From: Prinia subflava
Taxonomy: Eukaryota; Chordata; Aves; Passeriformes; Cisticolidae
Length of the DNA stretch: 64,000 nt
NCBI RefSeq assembly: GCF_021018805.1
Contig: NC_086259.1
Location: 16,387,501-16,451,500, forward strand
Direction of reading: 5' to 3'
Shown here: piece after piece, positions 49,501-62,449 of the stretch
Numbering within the stretch: the stretch's first letter is position 1
Layout of the letters: each line of letters starts with the position of its first letter
Made by a program: the position numbers and the translations under genes
The notes under the pieces: model-generated
What the model saw: only the letters and a program-made list of their open reading frames with translations
Database searches by the model: none
Told to the model about the DNA's origin: nothing

Positions 49501-52369
49501 GAGAAGTTACAGGGCTATTTAGACATTTTCTGAGTCATAAGCCACTAGTTTGGAGTTTTTATTACAGAAAGAATCCTCTCCCAAGAACCTCGTCTGCCCA
49601 TCCCATCAATCTGCCTGCTCTTAAAACCTGGGAGACTGGCAGTGCCAAGCCACAGCCAAAGCATTCCAGGCAGAAACAATGACAGTGAAGATTAGATGAC
49701 ATCAGCATTTTATGAACTACAACAGGAGCATGTGATGTAGAATTTCTTAAGCTTGGCTTACAATTGCATCGGCAACAGAATCAGAATCTTTTCTGTTTGC
49801 AAATAAAGAAAATTCACCCCAGTGGAACAATCTACATAAATTCTTATGTACAACAGAAGAACCACATAAAGCACCTAAATTGGCCTTACACAACACAGGG
49901 TGCAGTGCTGGCAGTTTGCACAGAGCATCACTGCAGGGCAAATTTCAGCTATGGTATGTATTTGCCTATCTTGCATCTAAGGATCTGGGCAAAGCATCCT
50001 GCACACAAATATGTACCTCAGGAAAGAGAAGAGGGAGAAAGCACTAGTTCCTCTTAATGCATGTAGCAGTCATTTGGGAAAACCCCAAGGACTCTGCTCT
50101 GGAAATTATTGGGCAAACGTGTCTGAGAATGTGCATTTCAAGAGTGCCGTTAGAAGTGAAACTGCATCCACCAAAAGGAACTGGTTTCCTGTTTCTATTC
50201 CTCTTGCCTTTCATTTCTCAGATGTGTAAGCTAGATAATGAAAAGCCATTCCAGACCATTTTAGGTATTGCTAGGATGAGGTTGTTATCTATTTGAAAGA
50301 GAACCATTTTTCATAGTCTGCTGGTATAAATGGGTAGAGACTTTCTGCTTTCCCCTCACATCCACCTGACATAAAAATCTTAACATTCTCCAAAAGAGCA
50401 TTCCCCGTTCTCCAAATGGAATTCAGCAGGGATTGGTGACTATAGCTATGCTCTTCCTTGAAAAGTTAGAGTGTGCAAAATTTATTTTCATGCGGTTTCA
50501 TATTTTTGTTCTGTTTTGCACATGTGAAGTGCAAACTAAGACAACCTCATCTCATTGTACATTTCTTAATTTTCTAGGCCACCCTCTAACCAGTCTTTTT
50601 AACCAACAAATCTTTCAGAATGCAGACTAAACTAAGCAAACCAGTCCACTGATACCGGGTCTTGCAAATAAATCTCTGTTACAGTCAACCAACAACTAAA
50701 CCAATTTTATTTTGGAGATGTAAAAAAATCCTCATTCTGGAATATCAAGAACCATTATGTAAGCTAAATTCACACTCATTTCACAGCACCAACATTCCTG
50801 ATGAAGTTTCTTGTACACAAAACAACATGACTGCTAATTTTCATGACAAATCCAACCACCACTGTAATTTATTAGCAAAGAAACACCCTCTTCTCTGAGG
50901 AGTGACAACTCACCTCATCCCTCAAACTACTCAAGTGAATTTCTCAAACTGTTTTCAGAGCTGAACTGTACTTTTGAGCTGTAAAATTTACATAGACTCA
51001 TTTTTCAGGGAAAATGGATTTGTGGATTAATGAGCCCAAGGCTGGCTGCATCAGGCTTTGAGTGAAATGGATATGCCATGTGCAATCTACTATTTCTCAC
51101 AGAGAATGAGGCCACTGGATTTAACCACACTTGCATCATGCAGCATTATGGGGAAAACAGCTTTTGTCAAATCAGCAGTTTTTAACTGATCTCAAAAAAT
51201 TGGGGTTTTTGCAGTTAATATAATAGTTGATACAAGAACAAAGATGAAACTCATTAAAAATAGAAACCTGTGTAAATATTTCTAAACCCCAAATTTAAAT
51301 TGGGCAGATTGCCAGAAGTCCTCGTTGCCTACAATGGGAAAGACAAATGCCTGATTTCCTTGGAAAGGTGCCATTTATTAAGTGGCCCAGTTCTGGGATA
51401 CTCTTTGGACTTCTGAGAGTGTCTTATGTCCTTTCACACTCCAAGGCCAGAGTTTTAATCAGCTCCTCACACAGTTAACTAAAATTCACCCAGTGAGTCT
51501 TACATCAAGCCTAAAACCACAGCAGTGTTCCAGGGAATCACTCAAGCAAAGCCCAGCAACCAGACATGGATCTGCAGCATGAAAAGCCACAAAGGTTTTC
51601 AAGCCCTCACGTCAAGGCCTGGTCCCCATGAGCTGTTGTGTGGCTACACAGCAGCCCCGCCCTTCCCTTTCCACATTCAACCTTACAAAATGCTCCTCAG
51701 CCCAAGCTTTAGGCTTCCAGCTGACTGCAGTATAGATTGCCTGGAAACAGTGTGACACAGCCATGAGCCACAGAGCTGTCCCTTAGCAAGTGCAAAATTA
51801 ATAAATATTATACTTGGCAGGATTTTTAGTTAATTGTCACTGGCCTCAGCTCTGCCTCAGGACTGGCACAGATCTTTGCACCTGCATCCAGTCAACTTAC
51901 AGCAGTGCAGATTTGGCACAACATAGATTTGCTAAGTATTGTTAAACTACACAACATCCATTTATTTGAATCCATTTGTCATTACACAAACAGCCACCTT
52001 TTGAACCAGCCCTTGCAGCGTGACTCTGCCATCTCACAGATTTTCTCAGGACAAGAAAGTAAAAATAATACATCCTCTGCAGCTTCTGCAAAGGGATTTG
52101 CTTTGGCATGGCACTTCCTTCCCCTGTCCTTGCCAAATGTCAGAAAGTTTGGAGAGAGAACATTTCCTTCTTTGCCATAAAAACAAAGCAACACAGAAAT
52201 AAAGGAGCAGTAAAGGGAGAAGCCTGCTGTCTTCCCACCTAGAGCACACTGTGATGAGGAGCAGTTGGCTGCAGCACGGCCTCCCAAATGTTGGACAGCT
52301 TTCCCAGCACAATGTGTAACCCTGAAGAGACTTCTACAAGGAGTAAGCCGTGGTAGTTTTATTTTTATT
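46581..52369. other. Unannotated non-coding stretch with minor repeats
   Basis: Contains short direct repeats (48074-48110). 48540-48660 has mild CNE-like texture ('cattaaataatattatgata' followed by 'ttaattgcaac'). A GC-richer pocket at 51380-51780 has frames under 80 codons. No LINE, LTR, SINE or RNA gene was recognised. Confidence 0.4.
48074..48110 (+). repeat. 13-bp direct repeat, period 24
   Basis: AATACAACAGAAC at 48074-48086 is repeated exactly at 48098-48110, separated by 11 bases. A local duplication; no element lies between the copies. Confidence 0.8.
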
Positions 52370-52770
52370 TATTTTCTATTTTGCTAAGGTGCTTTGCTCT
52401 TTTTGAGTGCACATGGTGACACCTGAAAAAAAAAATCCTTAGAAACAACCACTGGGTTTATATTTCCTTTTCTCTTCAAAGACACTAATGTAAAGAACAG
52501 CATCCCTCTGGCCTGCAGGCACCTCTCCAGCCGGCAATTACAATTGAAAAGAATTACAGCTGCAATCTAGCTGAAGAAATTGTCTTATCTGCTCCACGAA
52601 TGCACCCTTGGGAGAATTCTTAAATGTTATTTTATATCCCAGGAGAAGAGTAACGTAGAGACAATGATGAAAAAGGCATCTGCTTTAGATGTGTGTAGTT
52701 CTAACCACGAACATGGGCCGTGTGATCTATGCCTGTGGATAGTATGGCTCATTAAAATTTTATCATAGGT
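52370..52770. promoter_or_regulatory. Candidate conserved non-coding element
   Basis: High-complexity block with homeodomain cores (CAATTA at 52535-52540), an E-box CAGCTG at 52557-52562, a GATA-like 'cttatct' near 52583 and CpG-bearing segments ('ccggcaatta', 'aacgtagag', 'ccacgaac', 'gggccgtgtg') in CpG-poor surroundings. The 62-codon frame at 52580-52768 has no domain. Confidence 0.35.
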
Positions 52771-54764
52771 TGCTCCATATCTTATTCAGTGTGTGGAAGC
52801 TCAAATGAGACCCAAACACAGTCAGTCCAGAACCTCCAGAATAGGTGTTTAAAAATCATGGAAGGATGGGCCATAAAATTGGTCCCATTTATGAAGAAAG
52901 ATGAAAGTCTTTAAATTTATTTGAGTGCTGCCAGCTATGTCTTCCTGTATGGAAGTAGCACGGGTAGTATTTCACCAATATGGACTCTCCCGATGACAAG
53001 TAAGACAGGAGATACATTCTGAAAATAAGTTTCAAAGAAATCGATCTTGAAAATCTTCAAGAGAATTTTTCACTAACAACTCTCCTTGCAAAATACATCT
53101 CTATTTTTGTAAAGCAAGGTACAACAGAGCCAGTCTGGAAGGGATGAAAATTTCCAGGCTTCTCTCTGGAGTGGCACAGGTTAAACTCTGTCTTCTGACA
53201 GAGTCACCTTCCAGCATCTCTTCCCTGCTGCTTGGCTCTTGCTCCTTGTGCTTAAGCATAAGGCATCCGAGACCTCATTGTCCTTAAAGAAACTGCCCCA
53301 ATCATGATTCAGCCACACCTGAATTATCAACTTGAAATCACTTCAAAATTAGCGTTCTTGAGTTAGTCCACACAACTTTAATGAATCTTAAGGAAGATTT
53401 AGCTGGTTTAATCTCAAAGTCAGAACGAAAACTGAGAAAAAGAGTTTCAATACATGTTTTCTCTGAGAGGTTCTAAAAAACCAGAGTGAGATCCCAAGGT
53501 ATTTGCTCATATCCAGTCAGTGGTTAGTCAGCCAAAACACAATCAAGCCATGTGGCACTTTCTGTTTCATTTGTCACAGACTTGGGCATAAAGATGGAAG
53601 TAATCTGTACTTCAAACAACCCCACCGATGAGAGCAGAGAGACCGGTTTTACACACATCATCTTCCAAAACACAAGGTTCTAAATCATGTTTCATCCCAG
53701 CCCCCAAAAGGCATGGAGAAACAAGAGCACTCTCATTACATACCCACCTCCAATCCCACACGTCTGCTCAGCAGTGTTAATGATCTTCAAAGGCGTGGAT
53801 TGTGAATAAGTCTAGACACGCCAGAGAGGCAGTCCTGGGAAGCTGAGTGCTAAGAACTGGCAAGAACTGATGAAATGAATAAACTGTTTTGAGGTGCACT
53901 GAGCACCTGCATCAGTATTGCCTTCAGTTGAAGATACCCGTGCTCGCACCTCCTCAAAATGAGGAGCCATACAATAATTCTGGGAAGGTTTACTGCAAAC
54001 CAGGCCTGGCCTAGGGCCTCCCAGAAGATACTGGTCCCTCTGTCACCCACCCAAGGCACAGGCTAAGAAAATAGACCTATGTCTGCTCTGTGCCATGGAA
54101 AACAGAGATGCCTTCGCTGGCATCAGCCCCTGCTGAGCCCTGCTGTGGAGATTGAACCCCAAAAGCTGTATGAGTTGGATGCTGTGCCCAAGCTAATTAA
54201 TGAGACCTTGCAGAGCTTATTTATTAGCCTACTTAGTGAGTCCTGTGCTCACTCAGCTTCTTAGGTCACTTCCATACGTGGAATTTGCATGAACTCTGCC
54301 GTGGGCTTGTGGGCACCTCTTCCAACACACCCCACTTCTCACACGTCTGTGTCCCACGTGATACCCAACCCACAGGAACTGGTGCAAAAGCAATGGAATG
54401 CTCTTTTTGAAGATACATTATAGAGGGCTTTTATATTCACTGTTTACTAAATGAATGCTACATTTACAAGGAGCAGAGCTCTGTACCTGTGATGAATGAG
54501 AAGTATTTTCTAAAAACGATGCCTCCGTATTTTAAAACAGAAAATGTAATTCCCTATTGTTTTCTGCTACTGTTCCTGCTTTAATGTACTTTCTCTGCCT
54601 GAGCTTTTGCTTAAATATTTTTGGGAAAATGATGACATGAATTCAACTTGATATTAACATTGCCATTTTTGTTACAAATAAGCAAACACTATTGGTTTGA
54701 GCCACTGTGCTACAATTCAGAATATATCAGACTATTTTCAAACTCCTCAACATATTTCTTGCAT
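52771..54764. other. Unannotated non-coding stretch
   Basis: Short frames only. 52780-53180 has a texture of broken RT-like text (for example 'aggatgggccataaaattgg'), but I could not match it to CR1 in order. Around 54170-54250 there is an AT-rich homeodomain-type cluster ('gctaattaatgaga'). Confidence 0.38.
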
Positions 54765-54905
54765 ACCAAGAAGAATCCACAGTCTCTTTGTGCCTGTCTT
54801 TCCATCCATAAAATGATGAAAATAAAATTCCCTTGTCCTCTCTGTGCTGCCTTTTTTTTGTAAGGATGATACAGCACCTATTTTAGCAGGTCTCAGGTGC
54901 AGTAA
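54765..54905 (+). repeat. MIR/L3-like fragment, 3' part
   Basis: 'cagtctctttgtgcctgtct' then 'ttccatccataaaatgatga' and 'aaataaaatt', with 'ttgtaaggatgat' further on, parallels the MIR 3' phrase as I recall it: ctctgtgcctcagtttcc.catctgtaaaatg.ggataataa...ttgtgaggatt. The strand follows that phrase. An inert ancient copy. Confidence 0.5.
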
Positions 54906-57900
54906 GTAGAGTTTCTCTAGAGGGTAAGAGCCACAAAAAACCACAAATAAAATTCTTCCCAATGGCCTTTAGTAGGTATTTTCCAGTATGGTATTATGAA
55001 AAAAAATATAAAGCCAGTCAGTGCATTAGGTTTTCTTAAAGTAAATTGACAACTCTGGAACTCACTCATTAAAATGACATGCTGTTATTTTTAAATAACC
55101 ATCCAAAATTGTATTATTAAAAAACTCTGCATTGCAAATACTTGTCAGGACTGAATTCATTGTCCAGCTCCACAAAGACAGCAGATAAGACCCAGCAGAT
55201 AAGAAAACTGAAACTGTGGATAGAATATTGATTTTGAAACACAGGAAGAAACAAGACAAAATGTGATATAGTATCTTAGCAAGAAAGCAGAGACACAGGT
55301 ATCTCTACATCTTCCAACAAAAGAGAGTGGAAGTTTGTTTGCATGGATTCATTTAGTCTTCCCAATATCCTGCTCAGAAGTGTTTCCTAAGGGCTGCATG
55401 TTACCACACACAACCTCTTACACTGGGCATGTGACAGACAGTCCTTGAGGTGACATCCATTTGTGTACACAGAAAGAAATGCAATAAATCATTATTTTTA
55501 TATCTGCACTTAAAACAGTCTATTTTCAATGGTTTTGAGAGACAAACAGTCAAATCACACTTTTAAAAACAATACAAATCATTCACACAAAACTCCTACA
55601 ATTTACAGTAACAACTTACAAGAACGTGGCTGTTGCTTTTAACTTACTTGGGATTTTTACCAAATCACTGAAGCCCAACTATCTTGCTTTTCTGTCACAC
55701 AGAAAGATTTTAAAAATAACAAAACCCAGCTATGTTGCCAGCTAAAACAGTCTTCAGACTGAACTAGTTCAAATGATATGATATTTCCACTTAACTTAAC
55801 TCTTACTCTATTTTTATCTAAACCACTTCATACAATATTCAAAACATAAAAATATGATCAAATTAGAAAGTTCAGCATACCATGTGGGAAGCCTGAAAGC
55901 ATGGCTTACATTACCAGGTGAAGTTTATTTCTGTCTTCTTTCCTATTCAGTCATTTTTGCTGTCTTCTGCTGTGCTACATTCTCCAAAAGATACACTCAC
56001 TAACCAAGAGACATGGTTATACATATCAAATTAATTAAGTATAGAGTTGGGCAGAGGGATCTAATCATAATATATAGCTCCATGAGATTTAAGCCAGTTT
56101 CAGTGTTAGACTGATTTTATTATGATTTTGTCTGGATCTTTTGTTTTGAAACATTTCCCTTTTGAGTGGACTTGTGTTGTGGAATAAAGTAACACAAAGC
56201 TGTGAACTCATCAGGATCTCTTTCCTTTTGTCTTCTACTTTGCTCAACACAACAATACTAACTCAGGGCCCATCTTAGACTTGCAAATACAGAAATCTTG
56301 GCTCTTGTCTTTACTCCTCTCAGCCTCTCTTATTTCTCATCCCTGTAAACAGAGTTCTGCTGGCCAAGGTGAACTTGAATCCAAAAGATCTATCAGATTT
56401 TTCCCATTTCTTCTTTATATGGTCAGTATCTCTGTAGTTCTATTCACATCTTCTTAAGCCTTGCTTTTGTCTGCCTGCCCCACTTCTCCACACCTCCTGG
56501 GACAAGCAGCACATCAGCTCCACTCTGCTCTTTGTCAACAACCAAAAGCAGCAGGTAAAGCTTTTCATCCCTAAGCTTTCTGTTAAGAGCAGGTCAGGGA
56601 AAAAGGATGCTTTCTGTAGCTGACCTTGCTAAGCCTGGAGACAAAACCCAAAGACAGAGGTGACTGTGAAGGACAAAACTGGAGGGTGTTTGTAGGGGAA
56701 ATGGGAGGAAGGGTTTGGGGAAAAGCCTTCCTGACCCACAGAGAGAGAGTGGAGTGTGCTTGAGGATGTGCAGGGTGGAAGAGTGACTGTTCAACAGGTG
56801 GGAGGGCACAGCTGAGGAAGGCGCTTGGATAGAATTAATAGGACAAAACTATCCCAGAGCCTTGTGGCCATGCACATGTAATACAAACCACAGGAAAAGG
56901 GCCAGTTCAGACCCTGAGAAGCAGCATGGCTCAGGTCAGCAGATGTAAGAGATGAACGCAGCTGCAGCACCCCAGGAACACCCCTCAGATGACCTCAAAA
57001 CATCACCAGTATGTCTCTGACATACATGAAGGAGCTGCAGAAATCTGAAACTTCAAAGAAAAGAACAAGGACCCAGTGTCTTTTCAGAAAAGTAGATGAT
57101 TGTTTTCTAACATTCATTTCTAACTCAAGATTTTTAATCTCTGAGTCTGGCAATACCAAGAATTGTCAGTGTTTGTAATAGCAGTGATTGCAATAACATT
57201 TTAACCTAGTATCAAGTATCTACTAGGAGGTATTTCCTCAGCCTTGTAGTTTCTGCTTTCCTTCTTCTCTACTGGACTTTGCTCATTGCATCAATATTGG
57301 CATTTTGAAGGCCAGTGGGGAAGTCTGATCCTCTGCTACGTCCCTGAAAGTGATCCCTCACTCCATGAACAGGTCAAGCATTTTTATCCCTGAAAAAATC
57401 CCAGAAAGCCAACGGGGGAAGGAGGGAGAGAGAATTTGCCTCATTATCCAACTAAATCAATTTGAAAACCTCAGAGTGGGACTTTCCCATTATCAGTTTC
57501 CAGAAGCACCAGACTGAAATGAGGCTGCTATGAGAAGGAGAGACAAGAAGCTCCAACCAGAGGCAAACAGGGCTTTCAGCTGTCAGTGGGAAGCACGGAA
57601 AGAGCGACACTCACACACAATCCAGAGCCTGCTGAAATCAGAGTCTTTCCAAGCACTGTCAGCTTTGGACTCAGCACACCCAGACGTTTTTGCCAAAGTG
57701 AATAATGCTGCTCTGTTTTACAGAATCAGGAAAAACAAGCAGACATTGCAGATTGTGAGAGAGGAAGACAAGATAATGGCAATTAACCACACAGAAGAGA
57801 TCAGTTTCTGTGGACAAAACAGAAACTGGATTGGCAGCAGCTTGCTGAGAAATGTGCTGCAGATGTACTTCAGCATCAGGCTAGTGAGATTCTGTCACCA

Positions 57901-58079
57901 ATGGCTTTTTGGAAATAAAACAAATCAATAACCAAGAAATTACACTCCACATCAGGTTTAGGGGAACTCCTCTCACTGTGTGTAGGAGGAATACACAATC
58001 ATCTCATGCTGGTTTGGGATTTCTGAACACAGAATGAAATGCCACTCATATCATAATACTCACAGAGTGGAATTACTGT
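54906..58079. other. Unannotated stretch; contains a 133-codon frame of uncertain meaning
   Basis: Mostly AT-rich and featureless. The frame at 57530-57931 (133 codons, plus) has a comparatively protein-like composition (charged N-terminus, mixed hydrophobics). However, it has no recognisable domain, no promoter or CpG island, and no conserved splice context. I therefore treat it as a chance frame that deserves one homology search. Confidence 0.38.
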
Positions 58080-58595
58080 TTAGTGTCATTTTAGAGCACA
58101 TGACAACGGTATTAACAAGACAGCCATTACAACTGGCTAAGCTCCATTTGAAGTCTTTCTTTTTAACTGCCTAACAGTGGCTTGTTACTTCATATTAATT
58201 AGCAGCATTAAGCAAATGACAGTGCGTGCAACAGGTTCAGGGTAGGTGGGGGTCTGAAAATAAACAGCTTTATATGCAACCAGCAATCATTACTTACACA
58301 AGATCGGCCCCCAAATCATAATAACATACCAAATTTTCAGGAAAAAAAGTGGAGATGTAATTGTCACTTATGGATAAATGTGTTTTGGTTTTAGAAGAGC
58401 CTGAATGACTGCAAGGGATTATGTCAAATCACGTTGCAGCTGTAGTATTTAAAAAGCTGTAGCTGCAATGTTCTAGATTATAAATTACATGTGATTTCAT
58501 TTTTATCATTTTGAATGGATTATGATTGAAATGAGTATGTAAAGTAATTGCCCATGTAGGCAATGCACCACCCTCCTCCACCCCTGAGGCTCTTG
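58080..58595. promoter_or_regulatory. Candidate conserved non-coding element with inverted repeat
   Basis: A long high-complexity block with TTAATTA at 58195-58201 and MEIS-type TGACAG at 58217-58222. An 11-bp inverted repeat follows, 58431-58441 against 58461-58471, with one G:T wobble and a 19-base loop, each arm carrying a GCAGCT core. The run continues with AT-rich homeodomain cores through 58530. There are no simple repeats, no transposon signature and no meaningful frame. Of all blocks here, this one looks most like a deeply conserved developmental enhancer, but that is a judgement of texture. Confidence 0.4.
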
Positions 58596-60865
58596 TAAAC
58601 AAAACAAGGTAACTCAAGGGAATATTCAGGGAATAAAGTTAGTAAATGAAAAATACACCCTTTTGTCAGTGTCTGTAATTTTTCCGTATTCTTTTGCAGC
58701 CAATATCAGCAGCATCTTTCATTAGAAGAACAGTCAATGTCTGCAGCTATGGGTTGTGGAAACTAATTATTATGTTTCTCCAATAAAAACTTCAGTTCTA
58801 AAGAAAGCCATTCAATTGCCACCTATTTTGCACTGATTTACTCTCATCATCATTTTTAGAAAAATCTGCCATGCCCAGTGAATGCACATATATATTCATG
58901 AAATCCACCTGCTCTCTTTACTTCACAATAGGACTGATTTGGCATGTGGCTTCTGTTGTATTCGAAGGTGTCACCATGCTTCATACATTTCATGATAAAC
59001 ACCTTCAAAAACCCCATCTTTCTGTTTGCTTTGTTTGAGGAGGAAGAGGGGTGAGGGCTCAGCTCTCAGATGAGAGCCAGGCTAGAGGCTGATTGACAGT
59101 GTAATAAAATATCCCAATCTTTCTTTGTAATCTCACACAACATAATGTAAGTTGGCATTACTCCACTGAAATGAAAGCTGTGACTCTTGACACTGCTGCA
59201 CTGCTGCAGCATGCAGAGTGCTCCGGGTCTGGGAGGTCAAGGCCTCCCCACGTTTGCTAAAATGGGGTTTCTATAGGTACAAATATTAATATTGTAATAC
59301 AAATATTTGCTAACAACATCAGAGGGAAAAATCAGAGGGCGGAGAGAGAATGCTCAGTCATTAGGCTGCGGCCTGATTACTCATCTTGGCACCATGGTGG
59401 GTGTGACCAGGCAAGGCCTTCAGGCAGAGGGGTCTGGTACCTCTGGGGTGAGAAAGCATCTCGGAGGTGTTTGTGGTGTGTGGTCACAGGGTGTGACTCC
59501 CACAGGAGAGGGGTGGGTTTTAACAGCAGTAATGTGCACCAAGCTCTTCAGCAGGAGCTCAGATTGCTCTTCTGAGTGATTGCCCCTGTTCTTGAGCCCC
59601 TTTTGTTCAGCTTTCAGGTGCCCTTGCCCACCACCCATCTCAAACCCTTCCAGGAGTTCACAGCTGTATTCCAGCCTCTCCAGCTTCTCCACATCAGCAA
59701 AGCCAAGGAGAGCCACTTGGTGGGTGAAGGTACCAAGATTGTCCCCTGCTGTCAGAGAGCAAATGGGGCATCTGTGCCCCTGGGAATGTCAGAGGTGGGG
59801 GTCAAAACAGCAAGCACAAATGGGAGGTGGTTCATGGGCATTTTGTTGAGAAATGCTCTACAATTTAAACAGGACCTGAAAAGCTCTGGGCAAGGTGATA
59901 CAGCATCCAATTTCCTTGGTAAAGAAATAGATGTATTAAGGTCCCTCAAACTTCATAACAGGGAAAGAATAACCTTTTACCACTTGTGTTTTTCTGTCTC
60001 AATCATGGGAGTCCTACACATGACTGAAGCACTGGCAGCTTCATTAGAAATCCCAGGATTGCCCACACACACTGCAAACCAAGGAGCTGTTCCAGTCTTG
60101 AGAGGGCTTCCTCATTGCCTACAAGTTACTGATCTGCAATGCTGGGCAGAACATACATGAATTATATGTTCATTTCTGGTAAAGCAAACAACAAAAATGT
60201 AAAATTAATTCTATAGCTAAAAGATGTCTTTTGAAGTAAAGTGGCTGTTGTATCCATTTGTTACCTGCTGTATGGGTTTGTTTCCACAGCTCGTGCTTGT
60301 TTTAATGCCACAGTTTAAGATATCAATTCGATCCTATCTCAATCTATGCCATCCCACATGTGTATAGTGATTAATAAAAAGAACCTTGAGATGGAACAAG
60401 TATGAACATGTTAGCAGAGAACATGAAATGATTTATGGCTACATGAGAAAATTATGATTTACATAATATAAGAGACATTTTCTCAGACTCAGGAAGGAAA
60501 GGGTAGCTAAGATTTTCCTGGTACTTTTCATTTTCTAATTGCTAAGACTCTTCTTTTGAGAGCGTGTCCACTTTTACAGCTCTATCAGCTAGTTTAACTG
60601 ACAATCATAATACCTCCCCATAAGACTTCCTGCTAGATAAAATACAACCCAAACCATGGAAAACAGAAATCACTGTTTTCTACCAGTGCTAAAAATAGCA
60701 ACACTCAGCTCAGCTACATACACCAATGCAATGCATAAAGCTGGCTATCAAAAGTCATGTCAAAGACATCTGCCTAAATTACATTTAAACCATACCAACT
60801 CTGGCGGATTCTCAGAAAACTGCTTCCAAAAATGTGAAATATCCCACCTAATTAATGTGAGAGGC
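58596..60865. other. Unannotated stretch with GC-richer pocket at 59300-60160
   Basis: The pocket opens a 194-codon frame (59576-60160), a 90-codon frame just upstream and a 98-codon minus frame over the same DNA. None has a domain, which is the signature of chance frames. No repeat recognised. Confidence 0.38.
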
Positions 60866-60883
60866 TTTTTTTTTTTTTTTTTT
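60866..60883 (-). repeat. Poly(T)18 tract
   Basis: Eighteen thymines. This could be the poly(A) tail of a minus-strand retroposed sequence, but no body is recognisable on the downstream (plus) side. Likely length-polymorphic. Confidence 0.95.
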
Positions 60884-61036
60884 CCAAATAGCTTTAAGAG
60901 GGGGCATGGATGCTGTGGGGAGAAATTAGATCAAGTCCATGTTCAAACTTTCTGTACAAGACAGGTCACAACCCAGACTGAGAGCCGTCCTTCCATGGAA
61001 TTCAAACATGTTTTAAACCAGTTTAGTGATTTTTAG

Positions 61037-61096
61037 TTATTATTACTAAATAAAGATATTTAGTCATTATCACTAAATAGAGATATTTAGTGATAA
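61037..61096. repeat. Duplicated AT-rich palindrome with a perfect 13-bp stem
   Basis: TTATCACTAAATA (61067-61079) and TATTTAGTGATAA (61084-61096) are exact reverse complements around the 4-base loop GAGA. A related, imperfect copy starts at 61040 (TTATTACTAAATA...TATTTAGTCA), giving a 27-base period. It could form a cruciform or hairpin, or be the relic of a small inverted-repeat element or a foldback duplication. No target duplication was identified. Confidence 0.9.
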
Positions 61097-62253
61097 ATCT
61101 CTCCAGGCTTCAGTTGTCTCTCAATGGAAGAAATTCCCACCACACACATGAGATTGTGTAGGAATTAGATTTGTAGAGAACACTTTCAAGACAGCCTTGG
61201 CTGAGCATCAGGCCATGTTTTCTCAAGCTCCTGAATGAAAAGTGGAAAATAACTCACATTTTTAGGTAATTTGTAGTAATAGCAGTTTAACCTGATACTA
61301 GCAAGACCTAGAATGCTCTTATTTTTTTCTTCCCCATATACTTTTTTGCTGTGGCAATGCCCATCTAAACCCCAAATAAAAGTGCAGTTCCACATCTTTA
61401 TTTTGGCTTTGCTGCCACAGACAATGGACTCGATGTCAAGTGCCTTATGCTGCAAGACAAACACTTCTGCTCTGACACTGCACACCACGGAAAAGCAGTG
61501 GTGCAAGGTAGCCCAAGGAGGCAGAGGCAGTAAAATTAAGAGTCAATGGTGTGAGAAATCTCCTGGTTGGGAAATCACCATGTGAGTTGCTTGGGTAAAA
61601 CTATCAGTTATCTATCCTACAGCACAAAGTGGAAGACACCTATTTTTTGGGTAAAACGATCCCTTTTCATGATTGTTAAAATTCACTGCTAAGAGTTCAC
61701 TATCATTGAATTATTTTCCCTAGCAATAGGCTGAATTTTTGTCTATTATGTTCCCTGCTGTGCTCGGTTTGGATGCTGTGTGAGTGCTGATTTATCTCTT
61801 AATAAGTCTCTATATCAGTGTTTCTCATCAATAAATTTCAATGCTAGGGGCTGCCACAGGAGACAATGGGAGTGAGGTGAGAGAGAACGTGAAGCGTGTC
61901 CACTTTTGTCAGAATTCAAATTAAAGAAAATCTTGCTCTCTTACATCCTCACATACCTTCATCCTTTACACTCCAACCACCTTCCAAATCCACACCAGTA
62001 AAAAACCAGATTGTAGACAGTATAGCTGACTAGGAAAAGAAATTTAAAAAGGAAGAAGAATGAAATTAAAGGGGAGGCAGAAAACACATTCTCTTCACTC
62101 AGTGCTGTGGAAAGCCTGAGCAGGCTGTTCCCTGCTGAAGCTGCTGCTAGGAGCAGTAACACATCTGTCTACTCTACACCCTTCTGCAGCCCCCCACACC
62201 ACAGTACCCAAGCACGTGCCATGCTCACAGTGTGCCTGTGAGGCAGGAACATC
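61097..62253. other. Unannotated stretch
   Basis: Short frames on both strands (106 codons at 61186-61506 minus). No repeat, RNA gene or motif cluster recognised. Confidence 0.42.
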
Positions 62254-62375
62254 CTGCTCTCTCCATTTTCCAGACAGAAGCAAAAGAGGAAGTGATTTGT
62301 TCAAAGTCACATGGGAAATCTGTGAGAAACGAGGAATTAAACCCAAAGCTCTTCAATCTTACTTCATCTCTGACT
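62254..62375 (-). repeat. MIR-like SINE / L2-L3-type fragment, minus orientation
   Basis: 'ctccattttccagacagaag' then 'caaaagaggaagtgatttgt', 'tcaaagtcacatgg' and 'gaggaattaaacccaaagct' follows the reverse complement of the MIR core and 3' part. As I recall it, that reads ccattttacagatgagg.aa...gaggttaagt.acttgcccaaggtcacac...ggattcgaacccaggtct. The order is kept over about 110 bases. Ancient and inert. Confidence 0.58.
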
Positions 62376-62449
62376 GCACTCATGTACAGCACAGAGCTAA
62401 GGCCACATGGGTTAACAGCACACTGCCTTACACCACCTCTGCTCTTTAA

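Noticed and set aside
52780..53180. Possible further CR1-like stretch
   Set aside because: A few short phrases look LINE-like, but they do not follow the CR1 order.
59576..60160. 194-codon plus-strand frame
   Set aside because: A GC-richer pocket in which the other frames and the opposite strand are also open. No recognisable domain.
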